A stretch of 64,000 nt of DNA, taken from contig DATLUG010000029.1 of the NCBI GenBank assembly GCA_035533215.1, positions 74,027 through 138,026 on the forward strand, written 5' to 3'. How positions within the stretch are numbered: the first letter of the stretch is position 1; every line of letters starts with the position of its first letter. Below the pieces are notes generated by a model. That model was given only the letters and a program-made list of their open reading frames with translations, made no database searches and was not told the origin of the DNA. This DNA comes from DAHUZL01 sp035533215. Lineage in GTDB: Bacteria; Chloroflexota; Dormibacteria; Aeolococcales; Bog-877. This document shows positions 53,605 through 62,094 of the stretch, piece after piece. The position numbers and the translations under genes were made by a program.

Positions 53605-54270
53605 ATGATCTCCCAATCGCCAACCGGGAGCAGCAGCCGGCTGCAGCCTGGGGGCCTCGCCCACAGCCCCGAGGAGATCGCCAGGATCCCCTTGGTCGGG
53701 ACCTGGCTCCTGGTCGGGGCCAACTTCTTCCTCCTAGTCCCGTTCTTCTACGCCTTCTTCCTGCTCCAGTCCAGCAATGACAACCACGCCTTCAAGCCCC
53801 ACGGGGTCCATCCCCCCAGCCTTGCCATCGGCACCATCGCCCTGGCGCTGGTCCTGGGCAGCATCGCCCTCACCTCGATCTCAGTGCCGCGGCTGCGCGC
53901 GCAGACCACCCTCAGCAGCTTCGTGGCTTCGGGCTGGGTCGGCATCCTGCTCCTCGTCGGGGCGGTGGTGGCCCAGATCTGGCAGCTCTCCCACCTCGGG
54001 TTCGGCATCGTCGACGGCGGGTTCGCCAGCGTCTTCGTCGCCCTCTCCGTCTTCTACACCATCGAGGTGGGCGTGCTGGCGCTCTGGCTGATCAGCCTCA
54101 CCAACCGGGCCGGCTACGAGTCGCGCCACCCGATCGCGGTGATGGACCCGCAACGCAGTTCGGTCGAGTCGCCCACCCCGATCACCGCCCTCGCCACCTC
54201 CTACCTCATCTTCTCCTGCTTCCTCGCGGCCGCCGGCGCGATCAGCTGGGTGGTGCTGTACTTCCTCTGA
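53605..54270 (+). CDS. coxC: Cytochrome c oxidase subunit III-like protein
   Basis: A 221-residue protein with five membrane helices, the number of bacterial CoxC proteins lacking the first two. It has LVGTWLLVGANFFLLVPFFYAFFLL, an acidic/His-containing loop SSNDNHAFKPHG, and IWQLSHLGFGIVDGG. The subunit stabilises proton pumping. ATG 53605 lies 12 bases after the coxA stop with GAGGAG upstream. Confidence 0.85.
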   Translation: MISQSPTGSSSRLQPGGLAHSPEEIARIPLVGTWLLVGANFFLLVPFFYAFFLLQSSNDNHAFKPHGVHPPSLAIGTIALALVLGSIALTSISVPRLRAQTTLSSFVASGWVGILLLVGAVVAQIWQLSHLGFGIVDGGFASVFVALSVFYTIEVGVLALWLISLTNRAGYESRHPIAVMDPQRSSVESPTPITALATSYLIFSCFLAAAGAISWVVLYFL

Positions 54271-54331
54271 CCGCTGGAGGTGGCAGCCGGGCGGCGGACG
54301 CACGCGAGCGCCGCCGCCGGGGGACGATGGG

Positions 54332-55228
54332 GTGAGCCTGTGGCGCCTCTTCACCCACGACTGGTCGTTCGAGTGGTCCATCTGGCTCCCGACCGCGCTG
54401 GCGCTGGTGCTCTACTGGCGCGGCTACGGACAGGTGTCGTGGGCGTGGAGCCCGGCCTCCCGTCGCAGTCATCGCTGGCGCGCTGCCGCGTTCGTCAGCG
54501 GGGTGGCGCTGGTGGTGGTGGCGCTGGAGTCGCCGCTCGACCACTTTGCGACCACCCTCTTCTTCATCCACATGACCCAGCACCTGGTCCTGCTGGTCGC
54601 CGCCCCCCCCCTGATCGTGGCCGGGTCGCCCTGGCTCCCGATGTGGCGCGGCCTGCCGCTCCGGCTCCGCCGAGCGATCGCCCCACCGGCAGCACACCTT
54701 CTCGGCGCCCGCCCGGTCGAGCGGCTGGGACGGTTCCTCCGCCACCCGGTCACCGACCTGGTCCTCTTCGCGACGGTGATCTGGTTCTGGCACGTCCCCG
54801 GTCCCTACGACCTGACCATCCAGAGCCCGCTCGTCCACGACCTCGAGCACCTCACCTTCCTCGGCGCCGGGCTCCTCTACTGGTCACAGGCCATGGACAG
54901 CCTGCCGTTCCGGCGCCGCCTCCCACCCCTGTGGATGCTCGGCTACCTCCTCGCCGGTGCCTTCCAGAGCTGGGTGCTGGCCCTCCTCCTGGCGTTCGCC
55001 TCCCACCCCTTCTACAGCGCCTACTTCCACGTGGCGGGGCGGCCGGGCGGGATCTCCGCCCTCACCGACCAGCAGATCGGCGCCGGGATGATGTGGGTGC
55101 CGGCCTCGATCCCCTTCGCCGTCCTGGTCGATATCATCGTGTACCGCTGGCTGGTCGACGATGAACGTCGGGCGGACGACCTCGTCCGCCGTCACCGGAT
55201 CCCCGAGGAGGCGCTTCCCGATCGCTGA
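54332..55228 (+). CDS. ctaG: CtaG-family cytochrome oxidase assembly protein
   Basis: A 298-residue caa3_CtaG-type membrane protein with about seven helices. Conserved pieces are the FATTLFFIHMTQHLVLLVAAPPLIVAGSP helix with its His pair, WFWHVPGPYD, HDLEHLTFLGAGLLYW and the C-terminal DQQIGAGMMWVP. It is thought to deliver copper to the oxidase. GTG 54332 is 61 bases after coxC. Confidence 0.9.
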   Translation: MSLWRLFTHDWSFEWSIWLPTALALVLYWRGYGQVSWAWSPASRRSHRWRAAAFVSGVALVVVALESPLDHFATTLFFIHMTQHLVLLVAAPPLIVAGSPWLPMWRGLPLRLRRAIAPPAAHLLGARPVERLGRFLRHPVTDLVLFATVIWFWHVPGPYDLTIQSPLVHDLEHLTFLGAGLLYWSQAMDSLPFRRRLPPLWMLGYLLAGAFQSWVLALLLAFASHPFYSAYFHVAGRPGGISALTDQQIGAGMMWVPASIPFAVLVDIIVYRWLVDDERRADDLVRRHRIPEEALPDR

Positions 55229-56183
55229 GTCACGCGTCGACCCGCTGCTCTCGGCGACCCCGCTCGCGGCGCCGCCCCTGGGACGCCTGCGGGGTGGGCC
55301 GGCGGGGCCGGCCCGCCCCCGCGCCCAGCCCCTCGCCGACTACCTCAGCCTGACCAAGCCGCGGATCGTGGCCCTGCTGCTCGTCACCGAGTACCTCGCC
55401 ATGGTCACCGCCGCCCGCGGCTGGCCCGGGCTGGGCCTCAGCCTGGTGGCCCTGGCGGGAGGGGCGTGTGCGGCCGGGGGGGCGGGCGCGATCAACTGCT
55501 GGTACGACCGCGACATCGACGCGATCATGGGTCGGACCCGGGGACGCCCGGTCCCGGCCGGCCGGATCCCCGCCGGCCACGCCCTCGCCTTCGGTCTTCT
55601 GCTCACCGGCCTCGCCTTCGCCCTGTTCTGGGTGGAGGTCAACCCGCTGGCGGCGTGGCTGTCGCTGCTGGGCGGCCTCTTCTACGTGCTCGTGTACACC
55701 GTCTGGCTGAAGCGCAGCACCAGCGAGAACATCGTGATCGGCGGCGCCGCCGGGGCGATGCCGCCGGTGGTGGGCTGGGCCGCCGTCACCCATTCGGTGG
55801 GGCCGCTCGCGCTCGCCCTCTTCGCGATCATCTTCCTGTGGACGCCGCCCCACTTCTGGGCGCTCTCGCTGATCGTCCGCCGCGACTACGCGGCGGTGGG
55901 GGTGCCGATGCGCCCGGTGGTGGTCGGGGTGAGGCGCACCCGCCTGGCGATCCTCGCCTACTCGGTGTTGCTGGCCGCGTTCAGCCTGGTGCTGGGCGTG
56001 TGGCTGGGCGCTGCCGAGGTGGCGCTGGCCGCCGTCCTCGGCCTCGCCTTCTGCTGGCTGGCGGTGCGGGTCCTGCGCGAGACGACCGGGACCAGATGGG
56101 CACGCCAGCTCTTCCGCTTCTCGATGCTCTACCTGTTCGCGCTCTTCCTGGGAACGGCGGTGATCGCCGCCACCCTGCACTGA
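55161..56183 (+). CDS. ctaB: Protohaem IX farnesyltransferase
   Basis: A 340-residue UbiA-family prenyltransferase converting haem B to haem O for the oxidase. It has LTKPRIVALLLVTEY, the Asp-rich motif CWYDRDIDAIMGRTRGRP and the second motif RDYAAVGVPM-like region near residue 240, with about nine helices. ATG 55161 overlaps ctaG by 68 bases, a long overlap; no in-frame start exists nearer the fold, so the first about 55 residues may be real or the start may be unusual. Confidence 0.9.
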   Translation: MNVGRTTSSAVTGSPRRRFPIAESRVDPLLSATPLAAPPLGRLRGGPAGPARPRAQPLADYLSLTKPRIVALLLVTEYLAMVTAARGWPGLGLSLVALAGGACAAGGAGAINCWYDRDIDAIMGRTRGRPVPAGRIPAGHALAFGLLLTGLAFALFWVEVNPLAAWLSLLGGLFYVLVYTVWLKRSTSENIVIGGAAGAMPPVVGWAAVTHSVGPLALALFAIIFLWTPPHFWALSLIVRRDYAAVGVPMRPVVVGVRRTRLAILAYSVLLAAFSLVLGVWLGAAEVALAAVLGLAFCWLAVRVLRETTGTRWARQLFRFSMLYLFALFLGTAVIAATLH

Positions 56184-56225
56184 GCCAGACCACCGCTGCC
56201 CGCGCCTGGCTCAGAGGGCCGCCGC

Positions 56226-56438
56226 TCAGTCGCCGGCCACGCCCAGCATGACCACCACCACCAGGAACGCTAGCCCGGCGACCACGAACATCCCCACGAG
56301 GAGCCAGCGCTCCGACGCCTCGAGCCGGGGCCGCCAGCCAGCCGGCAGCCCCGGCCGGGCGCCCGCGACGCCGTCGGGGGCCTCCGCCGCGGGGTCCACC
56401 GAAGCGGCTGGATCCACCATGGAGCCTGGATCCACCAT
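56226..56438 (-). CDS. Small single-helix membrane protein
   Basis: A 70-residue product with one membrane helix (about 45-66) and an Asp/Pro-repeat N-terminus (MVDPGS MVDPAA VDPAA) encoded by a tandem repeat. No family was recognised; its position between oxidase genes is the main support. It lies opposite to ctaB and divergent from the next gene. Confidence 0.5.
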   Translation of the reverse strand: MVDPGSMVDPAASVDPAAEAPDGVAGARPGLPAGWRPRLEASERWLLVGMFVVAGLAFLVVVVMLGVAGD

Positions 56439-56443
56439 GGAGC
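56408..56443. repeat. Perfect 18-bp tandem repeat
   Basis: CTGGATCCACCATGGAGC occurs twice head-to-tail (56408-56425 and 56426-56443). On the minus strand each unit encodes a Met-Val-Asp-Pro start, so the repeat duplicates the start codon of the small membrane protein gene. Confidence 0.9.
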
Positions 56444-56524
56444 AGAGTATAGTCTCGCGCCGCTGCGCTCACCGCGGGTCTTCCCCGTCCCCGTCGGCGC
56501 ATCCGTCGTCCCCTGGGAAGCGCC

Positions 56525-57121
56525 ATGGCTGACCCGCCCGAGCCGAGCAGCCCCCCCCCCTCGCACAACGGGCACCGCCCTCTCTACCTGCGCCGGCCGG
56601 CGGCCCGGCCCGACTGGAGCCCGAGCACCCTCGGGCAGACCTGGACCCGGGTGGTGGCGGCTGTGGTCGTCGCAGGGGCGGCGGTCGCGGTGGTGCTGGG
56701 GCTGGTCGGGGTTGCCGGCGGCCCGGGCCCCCTGCTCCCCAGCGGTCACGCCGTGGCGGTGGCGCTGGCGCCGCAACCGGGCTCCCGCGCCCGGGCCGAC
56801 GCCCGCCTGGTGTGGTACGCGTCCGGACGCCTCCTGGTCGTCACCCTCCAGGCCAGCGGCCTCGACCCCGGCAGCCGGCATGCCCTCCTGCTCACCCACA
56901 CCGGCAGCTGCGGCGCCACCCAGGTTCCGTCGCGCCGGGTTGGGGCGGTGCGGGCCAGCGGCGCCGGTCAGGCCCAGCTCAACGCCGAGGTGGGATCGAT
57001 CACCGACCTGCGCTTCAACGCCTGGTCGCTGTGGCTGACCGCCGGTCCGCCGCAGCTCGGGCGGGCGGGCGGGATCCTCGCCTGCGGCGTGATCCGCCTC
57101 CGCCAGCTCGGAGGCGGCTGA
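56525..57121 (+). CDS. Membrane-anchored extracytoplasmic protein of unknown family
   Basis: A 198-residue protein: a cytoplasmic Pro-rich tail, one helix (about 42-65) and an outside beta-rich domain with two Cys (GSCGA and ILACGVI) likely to form a disulfide. The layout LVVTLQASGLDPGSRHALLLTHTGSCG resembles CHRD or anti-sigma-C-terminal-like beta domains, which is only a weak similarity. It starts at ATG 56525 and its stop abuts that of the SCO gene. Confidence 0.65.
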   Translation: MADPPEPSSPPPSHNGHRPLYLRRPAARPDWSPSTLGQTWTRVVAAVVVAGAAVAVVLGLVGVAGGPGPLLPSGHAVAVALAPQPGSRARADARLVWYASGRLLVVTLQASGLDPGSRHALLLTHTGSCGATQVPSRRVGAVRASGAGQAQLNAEVGSITDLRFNAWSLWLTAGPPQLGRAGGILACGVIRLRQLGGG

Positions 57122-57799
57122 TCACAGCTGCCAGGGCCAGCGCCAGCCGGTGGCCCGCCGCGCATGGAGCGCCCGCGCATCCCTGGCGAACAGGCTCGGA
57201 GGGAACGGGATCCCCCAGCCCACCCGCTCGTCGCCGGCGCGGTCGATGAGGTAGATGGCGCTGCTGTGGACGCTGGTGCTGCGCACCTCGATCCCGTAGG
57301 CGCGCCAGACCGGGGCCAGTCGAGTCCGGCTCCCCACCAGCCACCGGTACGGCTCCCGCAGGTGGTAGCGGGCGGCGAAGGCCCGGATCGACTGCGGGGT
57401 GTCGCCGCGGGGGTCCGTGCTCACCACCACGACCAGGGGCATGAGGCGGCCGAGCTGGCGCTGCAGCAGCGCCAGCTCGGCCGCCTCGACCGGGCAGTCG
57501 CTGCGGCAGCGGGAGTCCATGAAGGTGACCAGCACCACCCCTGCGCGCAGGCCGCGGAGGGACACCGGCCGGCCGGCCTGGTCAGCGAGTGTGAACGGGG
57601 GCGCCGGACGCGCCCCGGGCGCGTAGACCGCATCACCGACGAGGGCCGAGGACGGGGTCGGCAGCGATGCCCGGACCAACAACCCCGGAAGCCCGAGGGC
57701 GACCGCGGCCATCCCCGCCACCGCCGCCGCGCCGACCCCCGACACCCGTCCCCGCTGCGATGAGGAGACCCGGCCCAGCCGGGGTCGTGCCCGGGCCAT
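57122..57799 (-). CDS. SCO1/SenC-type copper chaperone
   Basis: A 225-residue membrane-anchored thioredoxin-fold protein of the SCO family, which delivers copper to, or reduces, the CuA site of CoxB. The copper site is intact: two Cys three residues apart in DSRCRSDCP and a distal His in TSVHSSAIYLID. One N-terminal helix precedes it. The ATG lacks a Shine-Dalgarno; TAGGCT (57812-57807) lies seven bases upstream. It is adjacent to the oxidase operon but on the other strand. Confidence 0.88.
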   Translation of the reverse strand: MARARPRLGRVSSSQRGRVSGVGAAAVAGMAAVALGLPGLLVRASLPTPSSALVGDAVYAPGARPAPPFTLADQAGRPVSLRGLRAGVVLVTFMDSRCRSDCPVEAAELALLQRQLGRLMPLVVVVSTDPRGDTPQSIRAFAARYHLREPYRWLVGSRTRLAPVWRAYGIEVRSTSVHSSAIYLIDRAGDERVGWGIPFPPSLFARDARALHARRATGWRWPWQL

Positions 57800-58019
57800 C
57801 GGCGCGAGCCTACCGCATCGCCGACGATCACGTCAGCCGCGGAACCTGCGCTCGCGGCGGCCCCGGACCGGAGCCGCCCCCGGATCCACCCCAGCGGGTG
57901 ATCCCCCCAGGGCTCCGATCTGGTAGAACAGGGCCGGCCACCGCCGGTGGCGGGCTGGACGCCCGCCGCGGGGCCGGCGGACGGTGGTCGCCCAACGGGT
58001 GATGGGAGGAGGTTCGCGG

Positions 58020-59816
58020 GTGCACAGCTCAAGGTCGGCCCGACCCCGGTGGACGCTGCTCGGCGGTGCGCTGCTGGCGCTGGCGGTGTCGGCCTGCGGC
58101 GCCGCCGCGGCGCGCCCGGCGGCCAGGCTGGCGACCGGGGGGACCGTCACCTTCGCCCAGTCGGTCGGCAACACCCCCAACTACATCTTCCCGATCACCC
58201 GCTCCAACTCCTACGTCTCCGGCAACCTGGCCCTCCTCCAGCCGCTCCTCTGGCGGGCCCTCTACTGGCTCGGCAGCGGCACCCAGCCGGTGATCGACCC
58301 CAGCCTCAGCCTGGTGGGGGCGCCCACCTACAGCGCCGGGGGGCGGACCGTGACCATGACCCTCAAGCCCTATCGCTGGTCCAACGGCGACCCCGTCACC
58401 AGCCGCGACGTCGGCTTCTTCCTCAATCTCATCAAGGCTGGCAAGGACAACTGGGGCGGATACACCAAGGGCTCCTTCCCCGACAACGTGGTGAGGTTCA
58501 CCGCCAGGAGTGCTCGCACCTTCAGTCTCACCTTCGACCGCGTCTACTCCCGGGAGTGGCTGCAGGATGACGAGCTGACCTCGATCGTGCCCCTGCCGCA
58601 GAAGGCCTGGGACCGCACCTCGCTGGGCGGCGCCGTCGGCAACTACGACCGGACCCCGGCTGGGGCGAAGGCGGTCTACACCTTCCTCGACAAGCAGTCC
58701 CTGACCCTCGGCACCTACGCCAGCAGCCCGCTCTGGAAGGTGGTGGACGGCCCGTTCCGGCTCTCCGCCTACAACGCCTCCACCAACTACGTCGCCTTCG
58801 TCCCCAACCCCAGCTACAGCGGGCCGGTCAAGCCCAAGATCGCCAAGCTGGTGGAGATGCCCTTCACCAGCAACACCGCCGAGTTCAATGCGCTGCGGGC
58901 GGGCGAGATCGACTACGGCTACCTGCCCACCACCGACCTCAGCCAGCGTCACTACTTCCTCGGCAAGGGCGACGCGATCCAGGCGTGGCCCAGCTGGGGC
59001 ATCAACTACATGGTGATCAACTTCAGCAATCCGACCATGGGCCACTTCTTCAAGCAGCTCTACCTCCGTCAGGCGATGCAGCGCCTGGTCGATCAGCCCC
59101 TGCTGATCAAGGACACCCAGAGCGGCTACGGATCCCCCATCGACGGGCCGATCCCGCTCCAGCCCAGGGGGCCGCTGGTGAGCCCGCTGGAACGGGCCAA
59201 CCCCTATCCGTACAACCCGGGCGCGGCCCGCACCCTGCTCGCCGCTCACGGCTGGACGATCACGGCCACCGGCACCGACACCTGCAGTCGGTCCGGCAGC
59301 AGGGCCGACGAGTGCGGTGCCGGGATCGCCAAGGGCGCCGCGCTCAGCTTCAACGTGATCTATCCGTCGGGAGTGGAGTCGATCACCCAGGCGATGCAGG
59401 CCTGGAAGTCGGTCGCCTCCCGCATCGGCCTCACCCTCAACTTGCAATCGCTGCCGCTGCCGGAGATCGGCCAGATCGCCAACCCCTGCAGCAAGGGCCC
59501 CACCTGCACCTGGGACCTCGCCAACTGGGAGGGCTGGGGCTACGGCAGCCCCTACCCCACCGGCGAGCAGACCTTCTCGCCGCTCCAGACCGGCGGCTAC
59601 GCCAGCGCCGCCAACAACGCCAACATCACCGCCACCCACGTCAGCAGCAACCCCAAGGCGATGTTCCACTACGAGGACTACCTGGCCCTCAACCTGCCGG
59701 TGATCTGGTGGCCGAACACTCCCACCCAGATCTCGGTGATCGCCAAGAACCTGCGCGGAGTCCAGCAGAACGCGCTGGGGTCGGTGACCCCGGAGGACTG
59801 GTACCTCACCAAGTAG
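58020..59816 (+). CDS. Peptide-type ABC transporter solute-binding lipoprotein
   Basis: A 598-residue family-5 solute-binding protein, complete. Lipobox VSAC (about residue 25); then the SBP_bac_5 fold with YRWSNGDPVTSRDV, a central DYGYLPTTDL and the late LALNLPVIWW. It should present peptides or similar solutes to an ABC importer. It is paralogous to the gene at the window's left edge. AGGAGG lies seven bases before GTG 58020; a longer start at 57984 is not needed. No transporter genes adjoin; a strong hairpin follows the stop. Confidence 0.92.
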   Translation: MHSSRSARPRWTLLGGALLALAVSACGAAAARPAARLATGGTVTFAQSVGNTPNYIFPITRSNSYVSGNLALLQPLLWRALYWLGSGTQPVIDPSLSLVGAPTYSAGGRTVTMTLKPYRWSNGDPVTSRDVGFFLNLIKAGKDNWGGYTKGSFPDNVVRFTARSARTFSLTFDRVYSREWLQDDELTSIVPLPQKAWDRTSLGGAVGNYDRTPAGAKAVYTFLDKQSLTLGTYASSPLWKVVDGPFRLSAYNASTNYVAFVPNPSYSGPVKPKIAKLVEMPFTSNTAEFNALRAGEIDYGYLPTTDLSQRHYFLGKGDAIQAWPSWGINYMVINFSNPTMGHFFKQLYLRQAMQRLVDQPLLIKDTQSGYGSPIDGPIPLQPRGPLVSPLERANPYPYNPGAARTLLAAHGWTITATGTDTCSRSGSRADECGAGIAKGAALSFNVIYPSGVESITQAMQAWKSVASRIGLTLNLQSLPLPEIGQIANPCSKGPTCTWDLANWEGWGYGSPYPTGEQTFSPLQTGGYASAANNANITATHVSSNPKAMFHYEDYLALNLPVIWWPNTPTQISVIAKNLRGVQQNALGSVTPEDWYLTK

Positions 59817-59828
59817 GCTGCCCAGGCT

Positions 59829-59862
59829 GGTGGGGCGGCCCGGACCGCCGGGCCGCCCCACC
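59829..59862 (+). terminator. Strong terminator hairpin after the solute-binding gene
   Basis: GGTGGGGCGGCCCGG (59829-59843) is a perfect 15-base complement of CCGGGCCGCCCCACC (59848-59862) with a four-base loop, starting 12 bases after the stop codon. No T-run follows. Confidence 0.75.
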
Positions 59863-60490
59863 ACCGGCGCCGTCGGATCGCGACCCCAGCCCGAGCGCGT
59901 TCGGCGCGCACGAGGCGCTCCGTCCCGGGGTCGCCATCACCATCACCCGACGCGGCGCGATGGGGACCAGCCCGATCAGGTCCGCACCGGCCGCGAGAAC
60001 GACATTCCGGGCGGCCCGACCCGGGCAGACCGAGCGCACCCCACCCCCGGGCCGGCGCTGCACCGGACCACGGCCCCGGGTATGTCGACGCAGGCGGGGG
60101 GCCGAACCGACCGCGGCGGGGAGGCACCCTACGGAGCGCGGGCACGGCGGCCCTGTCAGCTCCGCTCGAGGCAGGCCGAGGCGCTGTGCGCACCGGGGCG
60201 CAGGCGATGACGGTCCGACCCGCTCCGCGACCGCCGCGCCCGCCCGGCAGCGATGCCGCCCGGACCGGGCCGCGAGCGCCGGCGACTCCGGCACCTGACC
60301 ACCAGCACCGGGCCGGCCATCGCCACCAGCATGGGCGCACCCGGTCTTCGGAACCGTGTCGCGTCCCGGTCCTGCTTTGTCATCGCTCGCGGTCCCCGCC
60401 GTGACGCCGCCCCGACCCCGTGGCCGCGATACTGGGCCCACCGCGGTAAGGGGATGTCCCGCGCTCCCACCTCCACGCCAGGAGTCCATC
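59863..60490. other. Intergenic region without recognisable gene
   Basis: About 630 bases between the terminator and the collagen-like gene. Overlapping open frames on both strands are Arg/Pro/Gly-rich with no family likeness. No RNA gene was recognised. Confidence 0.4.
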
Positions 60491-61240
60491 ATGACCTCGA
60501 TCCACGCGCGCGCCCGCCGGACCCTGGCCCTGTTCGCCGGTCCCGTCGTCGTCGCCGCCGCCGGAGTTGTCGCCGTCTCGGCGGCGACCCACCCCCACAC
60601 CACCGTCAGCCGCGCCTCCACCCTCACCGCCTGCTGGACCACGCCGGGCCGCCAGCTGACGGTGGTCGACACCACGGTCGCCAGGCAGTGCCCGACCGGC
60701 ACGGTGGTCCAGTTCCCCAGCGAGGCGGCCTTTCAGCGGGCGCTGAGCGGGGTGGCGGCACAGCCGGGCCCCCAGGGGCCGGCCGGGCCGCGGGGGGCCC
60801 AGGGGCCGGGTGGAGCAAGCGGCCCGGGTGGGCCTCCGGGAGCGACCGGGCCCCAGGGGGCACCCGGCCCGACCGCAGGCGCCAGCGCCTCGGTGCTTCC
60901 ATTGTTCCCGGTGGACGGCGCGCCGGTCGCCGCGGCCTCGGTCACCAGCACCTTCGCCGGCACCCTGATGGCCACCGCCAACGTGAATGTCGGCGCCGGG
61001 TCCCCCTCCAGCCCGGGCGTCATCGTCACCTGTGACATCCGGGTCGCCGGCACCACCTACGGCGCGGGCCAGGCCGAGACCACCTCGACCTTCCCCTACC
61101 TCACCGATGTCGCCGTCACCGCGGCCCTCCCGGTGAGCGCCGGCACCACCACCGTGACGCTGGTGTGCTCGAACCCCGGCCCACTTCTCTTCACGAGCTT
61201 CACCCAGGCCGGCGTCCTCGACGCCTGGGAGGTGGCCTGA
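60491..61240 (+). CDS. Secreted protein with collagen-like Gly-X-Y repeats
   Basis: A 249-residue exported protein: signal peptide or anchor (about 10-33), a short Cys-containing region, a collagen-like block of about 35 residues (about 91-126, PGPQGPAGPRGAQ then GPP-G and GPQGAPGP units with one interruption) and a beta-rich C-terminal domain with two Cys. Collagen-like bacterial proteins are surface or spore-associated and form triple helices. GGAG lies six bases before ATG 60491. It is alone in a low-gene-density region. Confidence 0.8.
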   Translation: MTSIHARARRTLALFAGPVVVAAAGVVAVSAATHPHTTVSRASTLTACWTTPGRQLTVVDTTVARQCPTGTVVQFPSEAAFQRALSGVAAQPGPQGPAGPRGAQGPGGASGPGGPPGATGPQGAPGPTAGASASVLPLFPVDGAPVAAASVTSTFAGTLMATANVNVGAGSPSSPGVIVTCDIRVAGTTYGAGQAETTSTFPYLTDVAVTAALPVSAGTTTVTLVCSNPGPLLFTSFTQAGVLDAWEVA

Positions 61241-61522
61241 TGCTCACAGGCCAATTCGGCCATGGGTGATCCACGACGGCTCTCCGCGCTGGCGGCCGTC
61301 CCGATCCATCATCGGCAACCCCTGCCAGCGGTTCCCGCACCCTCGCCCAGCGCGGCCGCTTCGAGGGCCGACCACGATCGCCGGCCGCGCCGATCGTGTG
61401 ACAACCGGATGGGGCAGCTGGTCGGCAGTGGCGGCCCCGCCTGAGGGCCTGGCGGCGCCGTCGGAGCCGGCGCGATTCGGTGGCACCCACGGAGGGCGTG
61501 GTGTTGCGCGCGTCGAGGGGCG
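61241..61522. other. Short region without gene
   Basis: About 280 bases with no convincing coding sequence; base composition is slightly less GC-rich than the core of the window. Confidence 0.4.
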
Positions 61523-61870
61523 GTGATCTGCGGCGGCGGTCCGATCAGGGGGGCGGTCGCCTCGGCACTGGCCCGTGAAGGAGCACGGGTCTTCCTCGCG
61601 GGCCGCCACCGGGACCGGCTGGGAAAGCCGGCGGAGGAGATCCGCGATGGTGTCGCGCGCCAGGAGGAAGGGACCGCCCGGGTGGATGCTCTCGACGAGG
61701 CGGCCGTCGACGCCCACGTCGAGACGGTCGCGGTGACCGCCGGCTCGCTCAGGATCACCGGCAACGTGATCTCGCACGGGCGGGTGCAGGGACCCGCTGG
61801 TCGAGATGGCGCTCGCCGATTGCGAGCGTCCGGTGGTGACGGCGCTGCCTTCCACATTCCTGACCTGTCG
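61523..61870 (+). pseudogene. Frameshifted and truncated SDR oxidoreductase remnant
   Basis: The frame from 61523 reads like an SDR: CGGGPIRGAVASALAREGAR, then FLAGRHRDRL and a later ISHGRVQG. Near 61794-61800 the SDR sequence jumps to another frame, continuing as PLVEMALADCERPVVTALPSTFLT. One missing base in the GGACCCGCTG run explains it. The cofactor motif has lost its usual form (TGGGGPIG-like becomes CGGGPIRG), and the remaining C-terminal half, including the catalytic YxxxK, is not found. A degraded gene, not a functional enzyme. Confidence 0.65.
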
Positions 61871-62094
61871 GGGTCGCGCTCCTCGCCGACATCCCCCACC
61901 TCGCGGCGTGGTCACCACCCGCGCTCGCCGCCGGTCTTCTTGGGACCCAACACAGGCAGCTCTGGCAGGCGACCGCTGTCACCGCGATCCTCACTGCCGC
62001 CCTCATCGTTGCCACCGTTCAGCAGCAGGCCCACCGGGGAACTGAGCGACACCAGGCCGAAGACTCTACTCATCGTGCCAAGGAGCCCGCTCTC

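Noticed and set aside
59678..60702. Minus-strand open frames between the solute-binding and collagen-like genes
   Set aside because: They overlap real genes at both ends and show no family pattern.
61806..62045. 79-codon open frame starting MALADCERP
   Set aside because: It is the continuation of the frameshifted SDR remnant, followed by non-coding-like sequence.
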